Origin: Pseudomonas sp. Irchel s3f7
GTDB taxonomy: Bacteria; Pseudomonadota; Gammaproteobacteria; Pseudomonadales; Pseudomonadaceae
Direction: 5' to 3'
Assembly (NCBI RefSeq): GCF_900187615.1
Contig: NZ_FYDO01000018.1
Location: 1-64,000 of the forward strand
Length of the DNA stretch: 64,000 nt
Position numbers and translations under genes: made by a program. The notes under the pieces are model-generated. The model did no database searches. It had not been told where the DNA came from and saw only the letters and a program-made list of their open reading frames with translations. How positions within the stretch are numbered: the stretch's first letter is position 1; the number at the start of each line of letters is the position of its first letter. Below are positions 45,888 through 55,477 of this stretch, piece after piece.

Positions 45888-46661
45888 TTACTTGCCGTAG
45901 ATATCGAAGGCGAAGTACTTGTCCTGGATTTGCTTGTATTTGCCGTTCTCGCGAATGGCCGCGATCGCGGTGTTGATCTTGTCTTTCAGCGCGTCACCCT
46001 TGCGAACTGCGATACCTACGCCGTCGCCGAAGTATTTGACGTCGGTGAATGCCGGGCCGACGAACGCGAAGCCTTTACCGGCGTCGGTCTTCAGGAAGCC
46101 GTCATCCAAAAGCGTAGCGTCTGCCACGGTGCCGTCGAGACGGCCGGCAGCCACGTCGAGGTAAATTTCGTTCTGCGAACCGTATGGCTTGATCTCGGCA
46201 CCCAGCGGGGCCAGGACTTCGCGGGCGAAACGCTCGTGGATCGAACCGCGCTGCACGCCGATGTTCTTGCCCTTGAGCTCGGTCAGGCCATCGCTGACCT
46301 GGGTGCCGGCCTTCATCACCAGACGCGCCGGGGTGTTGTAGTACTTGTTGGTGAAGTCCACGGACTTCTTGCGATCTTCAGTGATCGACATGGACGACAG
46401 GACCGCGTCGATCTTGCGCACTTTGAGTGCCGGGATCAGACCGTCGAACTCTTGCTCGACCCATACGCACTTGACCTTCATCTCTTCACACAGCGCGTTG
46501 CCGATGTCGTAGTCGAAACCGACGATGCTGCCGTCCGGCGCTTTGGAAGCGAACGGAGGGTAAGCCGCTTCGATACCGATTTTCAGAGGCTTTTCATCGG
46601 CGAAGGTTGGCAGGGACAGCACGGACAGTGCCAGGGCGCCAAGCAGCACGAGTTTCTTCAT
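45888..46661 (-). CDS. aotJ: Arginine/ornithine periplasmic binding protein
   Basis: The 257-residue protein starts with a Sec signal peptide (MKKLVLLGALALSVLSLPTFA). It continues DEKPLKIGIEAAYPPFASKA, the opening of the HisJ/ArgT family, with the ligand-contact regions SSMSITEDRKKSVDFT and VGPAFTDVKYFGDGVG. It binds arginine/ornithine in the periplasm. It is first in the aotJQMOP-argR operon. An ArgR-like half-site lies about 180 bp upstream. Confidence 0.96.
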   Translation of the reverse strand: MKKLVLLGALALSVLSLPTFADEKPLKIGIEAAYPPFASKAPDGSIVGFDYDIGNALCEEMKVKCVWVEQEFDGLIPALKVRKIDAVLSSMSITEDRKKSVDFTNKYYNTPARLVMKAGTQVSDGLTELKGKNIGVQRGSIHERFAREVLAPLGAEIKPYGSQNEIYLDVAAGRLDGTVADATLLDDGFLKTDAGKGFAFVGPAFTDVKYFGDGVGIAVRKGDALKDKINTAIAAIRENGKYKQIQDKYFAFDIYGK

Positions 46662-46808
46662 CTTGGGACTCCATCGGTAAAGGGCTAAAACGGCAGAGTG
46701 AGCAGGAGCCCAATATGCGAATGAGTGAACCGGAAAGCGTTGCTGCGTCCTAGGAAGCGAGCGTTGAAATTCAACACGGGCAACGACGAGCGAGTGATCG
46801 GCATTCTA

Positions 46809-46845
46809 ACGACAGGCCGTAAGCCGATATTTCTTCAATGCGACA
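46809..46845 (-). promoter_or_regulatory. ArgR-type half-sites upstream of aotJ
   Basis: On the minus strand TGTCGC-ATTGAAGA-AA (46845-46830) fits the ArgR half-site TGTCGC-N8-AA exactly. A weaker TGTCGT (46814-46809) follows 31 bp downstream. Together with the two sites before aruC this fits ArgR control of both operons. Binding is inferred. Confidence 0.6.
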
Positions 46846-47175
46846 ACTAATTACAGAAGCACCGAGAAAGCCGTTTGAGCGCGTTGACAGCCCTGCAAAA
46901 TCATGCAAGAGCAAAAGACATTGAACCGATCTATGTAGCAAATTGCGGGCCTATTATTGGCAAACCCTTCTAATCCGGCAAGCGCAGTGTAATGGCTTAT
47001 TTTTTTGAGGTGTATTTTTGGCCCGGATTTGAGCCCCGGCGTTTCCCAATGCCCCGTCTTGGCGCGATGCGGTTACACATTCAGTAACCTGAAAGATCTC
47101 AGGTAACAGTAGGAATGTTCCCACGAGCGATGCCGATAATTATTGGCCGCTGTTTAAGTGTTGTCTGATAGTCCG
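46846..47175. other. Intergenic region upstream of aotJ / downstream of acsA
   Basis: No gene is seen. The AT-rich stretches at 46920-47030 may hold aotJ promoter elements. The region ends in a REP pair. Confidence 0.4.
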
Positions 47176-47272
47176 CTATCGCTAGCAGGCTAGCTCCCAC
47201 AATGGTTTTGTGTGGTACTCATATCTTTCACCCACCCCAAATCCCCTGTGGGAGCTAGCTTGCTAGCGATGA
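47176..47272. repeat. REP pair (GCTAGC subtype)
   Basis: ATCGCTAGCAGGCTAGCTCC (about 47178) and the inverse GGAGCTAGCTTGCTAGCGAT (to 47270) lie between aotJ and the acsA terminator. The core is GCTAGC, differing from the GCCGGC core of the pairs around the aru genes. Confidence 0.93.
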
Positions 47273-47303
47273 GGCCAGCCCAGCAACACAAAACCCTCAG
47301 GCA

Positions 47304-47343
47304 CAAAAAAGCCCCGCCAGGCTCATCACCTGACGGGGCTTTC
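47304..47343 (-). terminator. Terminator of acsA
   Basis: On the minus strand AGCCCCGTCAGG pairs with CCTGGCGGGGCT (one mismatch), followed by TTTTTT. It is 20 bp after the acsA stop. Confidence 0.9.
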
Positions 47344-47362
47344 AGTGACTCAGAATCAGCGC

Positions 47363-49318
<1,956 letters not shown>

Positions 49319-49459
49319 CTTTCTTACCTCGGTGGAATAGTTGTTTTTGTATGGCCCCAGTTGTAGCCGGGCCGGCCCTATAGAACCATTCGACGATGGT
49401 AGTAACAAGTCCCTACAAATTGCCCTGATAAGCCCTCAAACCCTCTAACACCGCGGTAC

Positions 49460-49560
49460 CTGCAGGAGCGAGCCTGCTCGCGATGGTCGTCAACGATAAC
49501 GCGCCCAATCTGAAACCCCACGGTGCTCTCTGGCTCATCGCGAGCAAGCTCGCTCCTACA
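49460..49560. repeat. REP pair (GAGCGAGC subtype)
   Basis: CTGCAGGAGCGAGCCTGCTC (49460 onward) and inverse GCGAGCAAGCTCGCTCCTAC (to 49559). The arm differs in core from the other pairs. It lies in the divergent gap between acsA and the DUF2790 gene, which is unusual because REPs mostly lie at 3' ends. Confidence 0.9.
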
Positions 49561-49793
49561 AAAGAAGAGGCCATTCAGGGATTGTTACAGGATCTGTCAA
49601 AAGTGTTTATCAAAACCACGGCTATATGGACGAGTCGCGCCCACCTAAAATCCACCTCGCCAACAAGGCAACCTGATTAACCCAGTTGCAGCCCCCACGA
49701 AGGCAGTTAATCAAAACCCCTGATACCGAAGCTCCACACGCAATCCCAAAAAGATTGCGTGCCCCCTTTCGACCTCCAAAAGGTAAATCCGAA
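49561..49793. other. Upstream region of the DUF2790 gene
   Basis: No gene or clear signal is seen. AAAGGT at 49779-49784 is a weak ribosome site for the next gene. The hairpin GCAATC..AAAAAGATTGC at about 49740-49758 is a possible terminator or attenuator. Confidence 0.35.
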
Positions 49794-50057
49794 ATGAAAG
49801 CTTTATTAGTTCTGGCCCTCAGCAGTCTGTGCGCAACCGCCATGGCCAACGAGGTCCCGACTGATGTCGCGCAGCAACAACCGGCCATAGAGGAATACAC
49901 CTACTCCACCCACCTGGACATCGCCAAAGTGATCTCCATGAGCGAAGCGCCAAATGTGTGTGAAGTGGTCCCGATGAAAATGGAATACGAAGACTCCCAA
50001 GGCCAACGGCATATCCTGCGTTACAGCATGATGGGCAACGGTTGCTCCAACGGCTGA
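49794..50057 (+). CDS. Small exported DUF2790 protein
   Basis: From the ATG at 49794 the 87-residue protein has a signal peptide (MKALLVLALSSLCATAMA). The mature part EEYTYSTHLDIAKVISMSEA and CEVVPMKMEYEDSQG... ILRYSMMGNGC has two cysteines, as in the Pseudomonas-specific DUF2790 family. These small periplasmic proteins often occur in several copies and some respond to metals; the function is unknown. A longer frame from 49686 has no ribosome site. Confidence 0.85.
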   Translation: MKALLVLALSSLCATAMANEVPTDVAQQQPAIEEYTYSTHLDIAKVISMSEAPNVCEVVPMKMEYEDSQGQRHILRYSMMGNGCSNG

Positions 50058-50247
50058 TCTCCCGCTTCACCCCTCCCTCCAAAAGGTTCGACCCACCTGC
50101 CGCGATCAGACAGATGCAGTGCCGAACCTTAATGATCGATTAATTCGATTGATTTAAGCATTTATTTGCGCTTTTTAATCGAATTTATCGGCGTAGTATC
50201 AACTGCAACCCAACACAAACAACGCTTACGAAACTGGAGCAACGACC
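50058..50247. promoter_or_regulatory. Promoter region of the repeat-protein gene
   Basis: The AT-rich block at 50135-50200 (TTGATTTAAGC...TTTTTAATCG) is the probable promoter zone. TCGATTAATTCGAT is a near-palindrome. No gene is seen. Confidence 0.4.
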
Positions 50248-50523
50248 ATGAAAACCCAACTGATCCTCGCCCTGACCCTCTCCGTCCTGGCTGCCAACAC
50301 CTTCGCTGCCGATGGATACGACCGCACCGGCTCGGCTGCTTACACCACTGAAGCGTCTGTCGCTTCCGACGGTTCTGACCATACCGGCGCCGCCCGCCTC
50401 GCTGCCGATGGTGCTGATCGCGTCGGTGCAGGCAAACTCGCCTCCGACGGCGCCGACCACACTGGTGCCGCCCGCCTCGCCGCCGATGGTGCCGATCACG
50501 TCGGTGCCGCTCGCCTGAGCTGA
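50248..50523 (+). CDS. Small exported protein made of 13-residue repeats
   Basis: The 91-residue protein has a signal peptide (MKTQLILALTLSVLAANTFA, cleavage after FAA). The mature 70 residues are a short lead (DGYDRTGSAAYTTEASV) and four 13-residue repeats: ASDGSDHTGAARL, AADGADRVGAGKL, ASDGADHTGAARL, AADGADHVGAARL. The repeats alternate in two flavours (HTGAARL and xVGAxxL), so the real unit is 26 residues. It contains no cysteine and is Asp/Gly/Ala-rich with His at every other unit, which could bind a metal or form a repetitive amyloid-like fold. I recall similar Pseudomonas proteins labelled phage infection protein, without evidence. A terminator follows. Confidence 0.8.
   Translation: MKTQLILALTLSVLAANTFAADGYDRTGSAAYTTEASVASDGSDHTGAARLAADGADRVGAGKLASDGADHTGAARLAADGADHVGAARLS
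50362..50517 (+). repeat. Four tandem 39-bp coding repeats
   Basis: Units begin at 50362, 50401, 50440 and 50479, each 39 bp. Units 1/3 and 2/4 are most alike. The copy number is exactly in frame, so it could vary between strains and change protein length. Confidence 0.9.
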
Positions 50524-50542
50524 TCCGCGGGCGTGACTTCAC

Positions 50543-50562
50543 AGCCCGACTTCGGTCGGGCT
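50543..50562 (+). terminator. Terminator of the repeat-protein gene
   Basis: AGCCCGAC-TTCG-GTCGGGCT is a perfect 8-bp stem closed by a stable UUCG tetraloop, with only a weak T-run (TAGTTGTG). Confidence 0.75.
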
Positions 50563-51049
50563 TAGTTGTGTCTGGAGCCTGAGAAAACCCCACCGAAACA
50601 CAAGATGTAGTGAAAAATGCCTTTTTTGGTTATTTCTTGAACAAAAATTATCCGCGGCAAAAAATTAAGAAAAAAAATCTTCCCCCACCAACCTCGTGCA
50701 AAGCCCTGTAAACCCTCACTCCGATCGAAAAACCGTCCTCGTCAACCGTTTTGTGAGCCATTTCGCCGCACCACAGCCGGTAAAACTTCCCTATAATGCG
50801 GCCTTAAACGGGCCTGCAATATCCCCTTACAGGGATGAATAGCCAGTCTGAAGCCCCGCACAAGCGATCAACGCTTGCTGCGCCCATCAGAGGCTCTCGG
50901 AACCCCGTACAAAATTCTGTTTGATGCCTGCGTATAGCTGCCGCAAAAAACGATTCCTTTAGATCCAACGCGGCCAGTACGGCCGTGTGAAAAACCAACC
51001 ATCCATTTTCACACGGGCACACTGGCCCTCACGCAGGAGACGACACGTC
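50563..51049 (+). promoter_or_regulatory. Promoter and long leader of nrdB
   Basis: The -10 TATAAT is at 50792-50797, without a good -35, leaving a leader of about 245 nt before nrdB. Within it CCGTGTGAAAA (50983-50993) and TTTTCACACGG (51006-51016) form a perfect 11-bp stem with a 12-nt loop, ending 17 nt before the CAGGAGA ribosome site. A smaller ATCCCC..GGGAT hairpin lies at about 50821-50836. I found no clear NrdR box. No gene is seen in this stretch. Confidence 0.55.
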
Positions 51050-52297
51050 ATGCTGAGCTGGGACGAATTCGACAAAGAAGACACGGAAGTAGCAGTCAAG
51101 GGCACTAACGCTGGCCACGCCACCGAAGCCAACATGGACCGTCTCGACAGCGCCGGCGGTGCCGCCGCCCTGGAAGCCCGCGCCGTGACCGCTGCCGACT
51201 CCGCCGCCGTGGCTCGCGCCAAAGCTGCACTGGATTCCCTCGACGTCGCCGAAGGTCTGGCCGAACTCGAAGGCGCCTCCGCCCGTGTCGCCGTTGACGA
51301 AAAGCGCATGATCAACTGCCGCGCCGACCTCAACCAACTCGTGCCCTTCAAGTACGACTGGGCCTGGCAGAAGTACCTGGACGGCTGCGCAAACCACTGG
51401 ATGCCGCAAGAAGTCAACATGACCGCCGACATCGCCCTCTGGAAAAACCCGGAAGGCCTGACCGACGACGAGCGCCGCATCGTGATGCGCAACCTCGGCT
51501 TCTTCTCCACCGCCGACTCCCTGGTTGCCAACAACCTGGTCCTGGCCGTGTACCGCCTGATCACCAACCCGGAATGCCGCCAGTACATCCTGCGCCAGGC
51601 CTTCGAAGAGGCGATCCACACCCACGCCTACCAGTACTGCATCGAATCGCTGGCCATGGATGAAGGCGAAATCTTCAACATGTACCACGAGATCCCATCG
51701 GTCGCGAAAAAAGCCACCTGGGGCCTGAAGTACACCCGCTCGATCTCCGATCCGAAGTTCGAAACCGGCACCGTCGAAACCGACAAAGAACTGCTGCGCA
51801 ACCTGATCGCCTACTACTGCGTTCTGGAAGGCATCTTCTTCTACTGCGGCTTCACCCAGATCCTCTCCATGGGCCGCCGCAACAAAATGACCGGCGTCGC
51901 CGAGCAGTTCCAGTACATCCTGCGCGACGAATCCATGCACCTGAACTTCGGCATCGACGTGATCAACCAGATCAAAATCGAAAACCCACACCTGTGGGAT
52001 GCCGAAATGAAGGAAGAAGCTTCGCAGATGATCCTGCAGGGCACTCAACTGGAAATCGAATACGCCCGCGACACCATGCCTCGCGGCGTGCTGGGCATGA
52101 ACGCGGCGATGATGGAGGACTATCTGAAGTTCATCGCTAACCGTCGTTTGTCGCAGATTGGTTTGAAGGAAGAGTACCCAGGGACGACTAACCCGTTCCC
52201 TTGGATGAGCGAGATCATGGACTTGAAGAAAGAGAAGAACTTCTTTGAGACGCGGGTTATTGAGTATCAGACTGGTGGGGCGCTTAGCTGGGATTGA
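51050..52297 (+). CDS. nrdB: Class Ia ribonucleotide reductase beta subunit (R2)
   Basis: The ATG at 51050 with CAGGAGA upstream gives 415 residues; the GTG frame from 50987 reads through the leader hairpin. After an Ala-rich, low-complexity N-terminal extension (about 15-85) comes the R2 ferritin-like core. The metal ligands include Glu187 and His190 in FEEAIHTHAYQYC, with Tyr194 at the radical position, where Chlamydia-type R2c has Phe. DESMHLNFGIDVIN supplies the second carboxylate/His pair. It generates the radical for ribonucleotide reduction with NrdA. No nrdA is adjacent: the upstream genes are the small exported proteins, while in P. aeruginosa nrdA lies next to nrdB. A terminator follows. 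Confidence 0.96.
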   Translation: MLSWDEFDKEDTEVAVKGTNAGHATEANMDRLDSAGGAAALEARAVTAADSAAVARAKAALDSLDVAEGLAELEGASARVAVDEKRMINCRADLNQLVPFKYDWAWQKYLDGCANHWMPQEVNMTADIALWKNPEGLTDDERRIVMRNLGFFSTADSLVANNLVLAVYRLITNPECRQYILRQAFEEAIHTHAYQYCIESLAMDEGEIFNMYHEIPSVAKKATWGLKYTRSISDPKFETGTVETDKELLRNLIAYYCVLEGIFFYCGFTQILSMGRRNKMTGVAEQFQYILRDESMHLNFGIDVINQIKIENPHLWDAEMKEEASQMILQGTQLEIEYARDTMPRGVLGMNAAMMEDYLKFIANRRLSQIGLKEEYPGTTNPFPWMSEIMDLKKEKNFFETRVIEYQTGGALSWD

Positions 52298-52704
52298 TTC
52301 CAGAGCTAGCCGCGATTTGACGACTTGAATCGACAAATCGAAAACCGAAAAGCCCCGATCTGATCGGGGCTTTTTTGTGGAGTAGGAAAACTCTTACTCG
52401 CCATTTCAGTAGTAACTAAATCTCCTACATGTATTTCAGCACATTCTGTATTGAGAGCCATTCCAAACGACCCTAAGCTCTACTGCAGGTGCCTAAGAAA
52501 CGCCCAACGTAGAAAGCTAGCCAATTACTCAGACGAGGAGTCACCCTTGGTGATTTATCGTACGGCTGTGTGAGGCTTTTGCTCGTTGGAGCTTCTTATG
52601 TCCGATCTACGTTGGGGTCAGTGCCCACCAAAGTCCAAACGTAGAGGTAATGGATATGCCTGAACGCAAGCTTCTCGTCACTCTCCGAACCCTGGAGATC
52701 GGCC
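52298..52704. other. Intergenic region between nrdB and the BRO-N gene
   Basis: It contains the nrdB terminator and, at its end, a possible leader peptide. In between (52380-52645) no gene is seen. CTCCTAC and GTAGGA blocks (52381-52435) and the dyad CACCCTTGGTG (about 52542) are unexplained. Confidence 0.4.
52348..52376 (+). terminator. Terminator of nrdB
   Basis: AAAGCCCCGATC and GATCGGGGCTTT pair as a 10- to 12-bp stem, followed by TTTTTT. Confidence 0.93.
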
Positions 52705-52712
52705 ATGTCTGA
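52650..52712 (+). CDS. Possible 20-residue leader peptide overlapping the BRO-N start
   Basis: ATG at 52650 follows AGAGGT by 4 nt and opens a 20-codon frame (MDMPERKLLVTLRTLEIGHV). Its TGA at 52710-52712 lies just inside the BRO-N gene, whose ATG is at 52705. The overlap suggests translational coupling of the main gene. There is no other evidence that it is translated. Confidence 0.4.
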   Translation: MDMPERKLLVTLRTLEIGHV

Positions 52713-53238
52713 TCTCTTCTCTGTAACAGTCTTCACACGCCACAACCTCCCTCTCCACGCCCTCCTCCTAGAAAACCAGCCATGGTTCTGCGCCCGCGAT
52801 ATCGGCCGCTTGATGGGTTTCCATTTGAGTGAACGCATGGTCAACAAGCTAGACAAAGACCAACACCGCACGCTGTGGATTGAGTATTACCGACAACCGG
52901 AAAAACAGTTGATGCTCAGTGAGTCCGGTGTCTACGCGCTGCTGGTCTATCACTACGCGCCAGGAAATCGGTTGCTGCGAGAGTGGATCACTCATCAAGT
53001 GGTGCCGGCCTTACGTGATGCGGAGCAGTCGGACAATTCGGATCGGCCGATGCTGAGTTTGTTGGATTGGCCAGAAATGTCGCTAAGCCTGCTGCACTGG
53101 CAGGATGAAGGTTGGATTCGGCTTCGGGACATGCCTTATCTGTTACTCGATCACACGCAACGGCAGATGCCGGTGGTTAAACCTTGGTGGCGTAAGGTTG
53201 CGCGGATGTTTCAGTCGTCGAAGCATTCGATGGGTTAG
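52705..53238 (+). CDS. BRO-N domain protein (phage antirepressor-like)
   Basis: The 177-residue protein has the BRO-N fold at about 4-105. It has FSVTVFTRHNLPLHALLLEN, then PWFCARDIGRLMGFHLSERM, and the C-terminal helix YAPGNRLLREWITHQVVPALR, the usual end of the domain. BRO-N domains bind DNA and occur in phage antirepressors and baculovirus BRO proteins. The rest (about 110-177) is Trp-rich and not recognised. There is no phage context nearby, so it is a domesticated or orphan copy. The gene opens the accessory block after nrdB. Confidence 0.8.
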   Translation: MSDLFSVTVFTRHNLPLHALLLENQPWFCARDIGRLMGFHLSERMVNKLDKDQHRTLWIEYYRQPEKQLMLSESGVYALLVYHYAPGNRLLREWITHQVVPALRDAEQSDNSDRPMLSLLDWPEMSLSLLHWQDEGWIRLRDMPYLLLDHTQRQMPVVKPWWRKVARMFQSSKHSMG

Positions 53239-53326
53239 GTGCCCTGCCTGTAGGACCGCCTGCAAGAACGCTCTCTTCTTTGTGTAGGAATTTTCGTAGA
53301 CAGTCGTAGTAACCACTCAGTATCGT

Positions 53327-53347
53327 CCGAGGGTATTTAACCCTCGG
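53327..53347. promoter_or_regulatory. Hairpin directly before the HNH gene
   Basis: CCGAGGGT-ATTTA-ACCCTCGG is a perfect 8-bp stem that ends 7 nt before the ATG at 53355, occupying the place where a ribosome site should be; no Shine-Dalgarno is present. It could be an operator, an old terminator, or a translation-limiting structure. Confidence 0.5.
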
Positions 53348-53354
53348 CGATTGT

Positions 53355-54065
53355 ATGGATACGGAAAAGAACGGCGATTGGAGTGAGGTAGAGATTCAGG
53401 CTGCGGTCGATGCCTATCTCAGCATGCTTTCTCGCGAGCAGAACGGTCAGGCGATCAACAAGGCTCATGAAAATCGCGTCCTGCGCGAGGGTGCTTTGGC
53501 TGGCCGGACCAAAGGTTCGGTTGAGTTTCGGATGCAGAACATTTCTACCGTGCTGGTCGAACTCGGGCGTAAGCGCATCGAGGGCTACAAACCCGCCAAG
53601 AATGTCGGCGCCAATGTAGCGAAGAGCATTCGTGAAGCACTCAATGCTCCAGGCCATTTGACTCCCGAAGACTTCGCCCCGACAGCCGACGAAGCGACGC
53701 TGGAGCGGCGAGCTGCAAAGCTTGAGCGACAACCGATTCAAGTCGAGCCGAAGGGAATTGAGAAACCAGAGCAAACTCAGTCCAGCGCAAAGTCTTATGT
53801 TCGCGATCCCGAAGTGAGAGCGTGGGTTCGACAACAGGCCGAAGGTAAATGCGAAGGCTGTGGTAACCCAGCTCCGTTTGAAAAGTCGGGCAGTCCATTT
53901 CTTGAGGTTCACCACATTAAGCATTTGGCACAGGAAGGTTCAGACCGTCCGAGCAATGCTGTAGCGCTGTGCCCGAACTGTCATCGACGTTGTCACCATT
54001 CGAGTGATCGCGATGAGTTCACTGCATTGCTTTATACAAAGGTGAAGCGGTTGAAACCCGAATAA
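53355..54065 (+). CDS. HNH endonuclease-domain protein
   Basis: The 236-residue protein has an N-terminal helical domain (MDTEKNGDWSEVEIQAAVDA... YLSMLSREQNGQ) often fused to HNH nucleases. A linker of about 45 residues follows, then a C-terminal HNH domain (about 150-230). The zinc cysteines are in CEGCGNP and CPNCHRRC, and the catalytic His is in FLEVHHIKHLAQEG. It probably nicks or cuts DNA. A shortened copy of its HNH domain lies downstream of the bacteriocin genes (55729-56019). It may be a restriction-like defence protein or part of the bacteriocin cassette's mobility; neither is shown by sequence. Confidence 0.85.
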   Translation: MDTEKNGDWSEVEIQAAVDAYLSMLSREQNGQAINKAHENRVLREGALAGRTKGSVEFRMQNISTVLVELGRKRIEGYKPAKNVGANVAKSIREALNAPGHLTPEDFAPTADEATLERRAAKLERQPIQVEPKGIEKPEQTQSSAKSYVRDPEVRAWVRQQAEGKCEGCGNPAPFEKSGSPFLEVHHIKHLAQEGSDRPSNAVALCPNCHRRCHHSSDRDEFTALLYTKVKRLKPE

Positions 54066-54240
54066 GCACGCACTGTAAAATCCGTGGTGACGGAAAAAAC
54101 ATCCTCTCCACAATTCTGAGAAACAAAGACAATTCCTAGCATCATCCAAGAACCATCCTACTGCCACACGCTGTCCCGTTCGCTAACGTCGCGCAGCCCT
54201 TCTACAGGGTTGCCGATGGACGAACGCACAAGGACAGTCA

Positions 54241-55470
54241 GTGGCTGGCAACAAAGACATTCCCAAGGTTAGAAACCCGCCTTCCGGTGACGGCCATCAC
54301 GTCACTTACCGTTTCATGACGCCCAGCGAATTGGCCGAGCGCGAAGCTCGGCAAAACGACTACGAGGCCATGCTCGCCAGGCAAGACGAATACATGCGCA
54401 AGCGCCAGGTTGTCGAGGTCGAACGGAAACCTGTTCAAGTCGGATGTGTCTTCGCCAAATCCTGCAAGTTGCCGGATGCGGTCATTAATTACTCCAATCC
54501 TTCTGGCATGGTGCCCACCGACAGCCTTCAGGACTATGGCGAGATCGCCTGGCTCGGCGCTCGGGAGGTGGACGATGGCGGCCTGCTGAATCTGCAGACG
54601 GTCAGTGGCTCTACCCTTTCCCTTGGCATCGGCCGACTTGCACTTCGCGCACCGAATGTCGCGGCCCCGGTCTTGGGCGCAATCAGCGCGGCCGGCTCGA
54701 CCGCTTTAGCCGCCATGGTCGCCGTGTTCTGGACACCAACTCTCGGCGACAGCGCCCTCTACAGCGAAGACCAACTCCGCGCCCTCAAACAGGCCCGCAC
54801 TCGTGTGCGCCTGCATATTGAGCAACAGGCCGACGGTAGCCTCAAGGGCTACGGCTTTTACACGGGCGGGAACCGCGATTGGGAAATGGTTGATGTCGTG
54901 CAGATCGGTTTACGCGGCGACCAATACGTCGCGGACCTGGGAGAGGGTATCGAACTGATTTGGACCCCGGCTGAAGACGGCTCCGACATTCTCGGCATAC
55001 CCAAACTGGAGGCCGCTCCGCAGGCGCCGCACATTTGGGTTTTCCCGCCGACGAAACACGCTGACAGCATCATCGTGAATCCGATTTATCCGCCTGAGTA
55101 CAAGGATTTCATTCTTGTGTTTCCAGTGGGGTCGGGGGTTAGGCCGGTTTACATTGTGTTCAGCACAACTCGTAAAGGATTACCAAGGTCAGGTCACAGT
55201 TATCATCCTGCGCCAAAAACCGAAGAGATACTTGCGTTTCCTGGATTGATAAAAGGAAAGAAAAAGAACCCAATTGTGGGAGGCGGTGGCCTCCGGAAAC
55301 GCTGGACGGATGCAAAGCGCAAAAAGATCTACGAATGGGACTCGATGCATGGCGAGCTAGAGGTGTATCGCGCTAGTGACGGAGGCCACTTGGGAGCATT
55401 TGATCACATAACAGGCGAACGACGGGACGACCCGAAAACTGAACGAAACATCCCCAAAAAATACTTGTGA
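54241..55470 (+). CDS. Colicin-E3-type 16S rRNase bacteriocin with S-type pyocin domain
   Basis: A GTG start at 54241 follows AAGGA by 6 nt; 409 residues. Residues about 1-60 are a charged helix (MTPSELAEREARQNDYEAML). An S-type pyocin domain follows at about 75-315 (VGCVFAKSCKLPDAVINYSN; TRVRLHIEQQADGSLKGYGF; ADSIIVNPIYPPEYKDFILV). The C-terminal about 85 residues are the colicin E3 cytotoxic domain (GYHPAPKT-like start at about 321). It keeps the E3 catalytic residues at identical spacing: Asp367, His370, Glu374 (YEWDSMHGELE) and Arg402 (PKTERNIPKKYL), matching E3 Asp510, His513, Glu517 and Arg545. It would cleave 16S rRNA in target cells. It lacks the long N-terminal receptor/translocation part of pyocins and a PAAR motif, so delivery is unclear. 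Immunity follows 7 bp later. Confidence 0.93.
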   Translation: MAGNKDIPKVRNPPSGDGHHVTYRFMTPSELAEREARQNDYEAMLARQDEYMRKRQVVEVERKPVQVGCVFAKSCKLPDAVINYSNPSGMVPTDSLQDYGEIAWLGAREVDDGGLLNLQTVSGSTLSLGIGRLALRAPNVAAPVLGAISAAGSTALAAMVAVFWTPTLGDSALYSEDQLRALKQARTRVRLHIEQQADGSLKGYGFYTGGNRDWEMVDVVQIGLRGDQYVADLGEGIELIWTPAEDGSDILGIPKLEAAPQAPHIWVFPPTKHADSIIVNPIYPPEYKDFILVFPVGSGVRPVYIVFSTTRKGLPRSGHSYHPAPKTEEILAFPGLIKGKKKNPIVGGGGLRKRWTDAKRKKIYEWDSMHGELEVYRASDGGHLGAFDHITGERRDDPKTERNIPKKYL

Positions 55471-55477
55471 GACGACG

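Noticed and set aside
50362..50517. 39-bp tandem repeats as a CRISPR array
   Set aside because: Units are directly adjacent with no spacers, lie in frame inside a signal-peptide gene, and no cas genes are near.
54241..55470. Type VI secretion effector
   Set aside because: No PAAR, VgrG, Hcp or adaptor gene is in the window and the toxin has no PAAR motif. The pyocin domain and E3-type immunity gene fit a bacteriocin-type toxin better, although delivery remains open.
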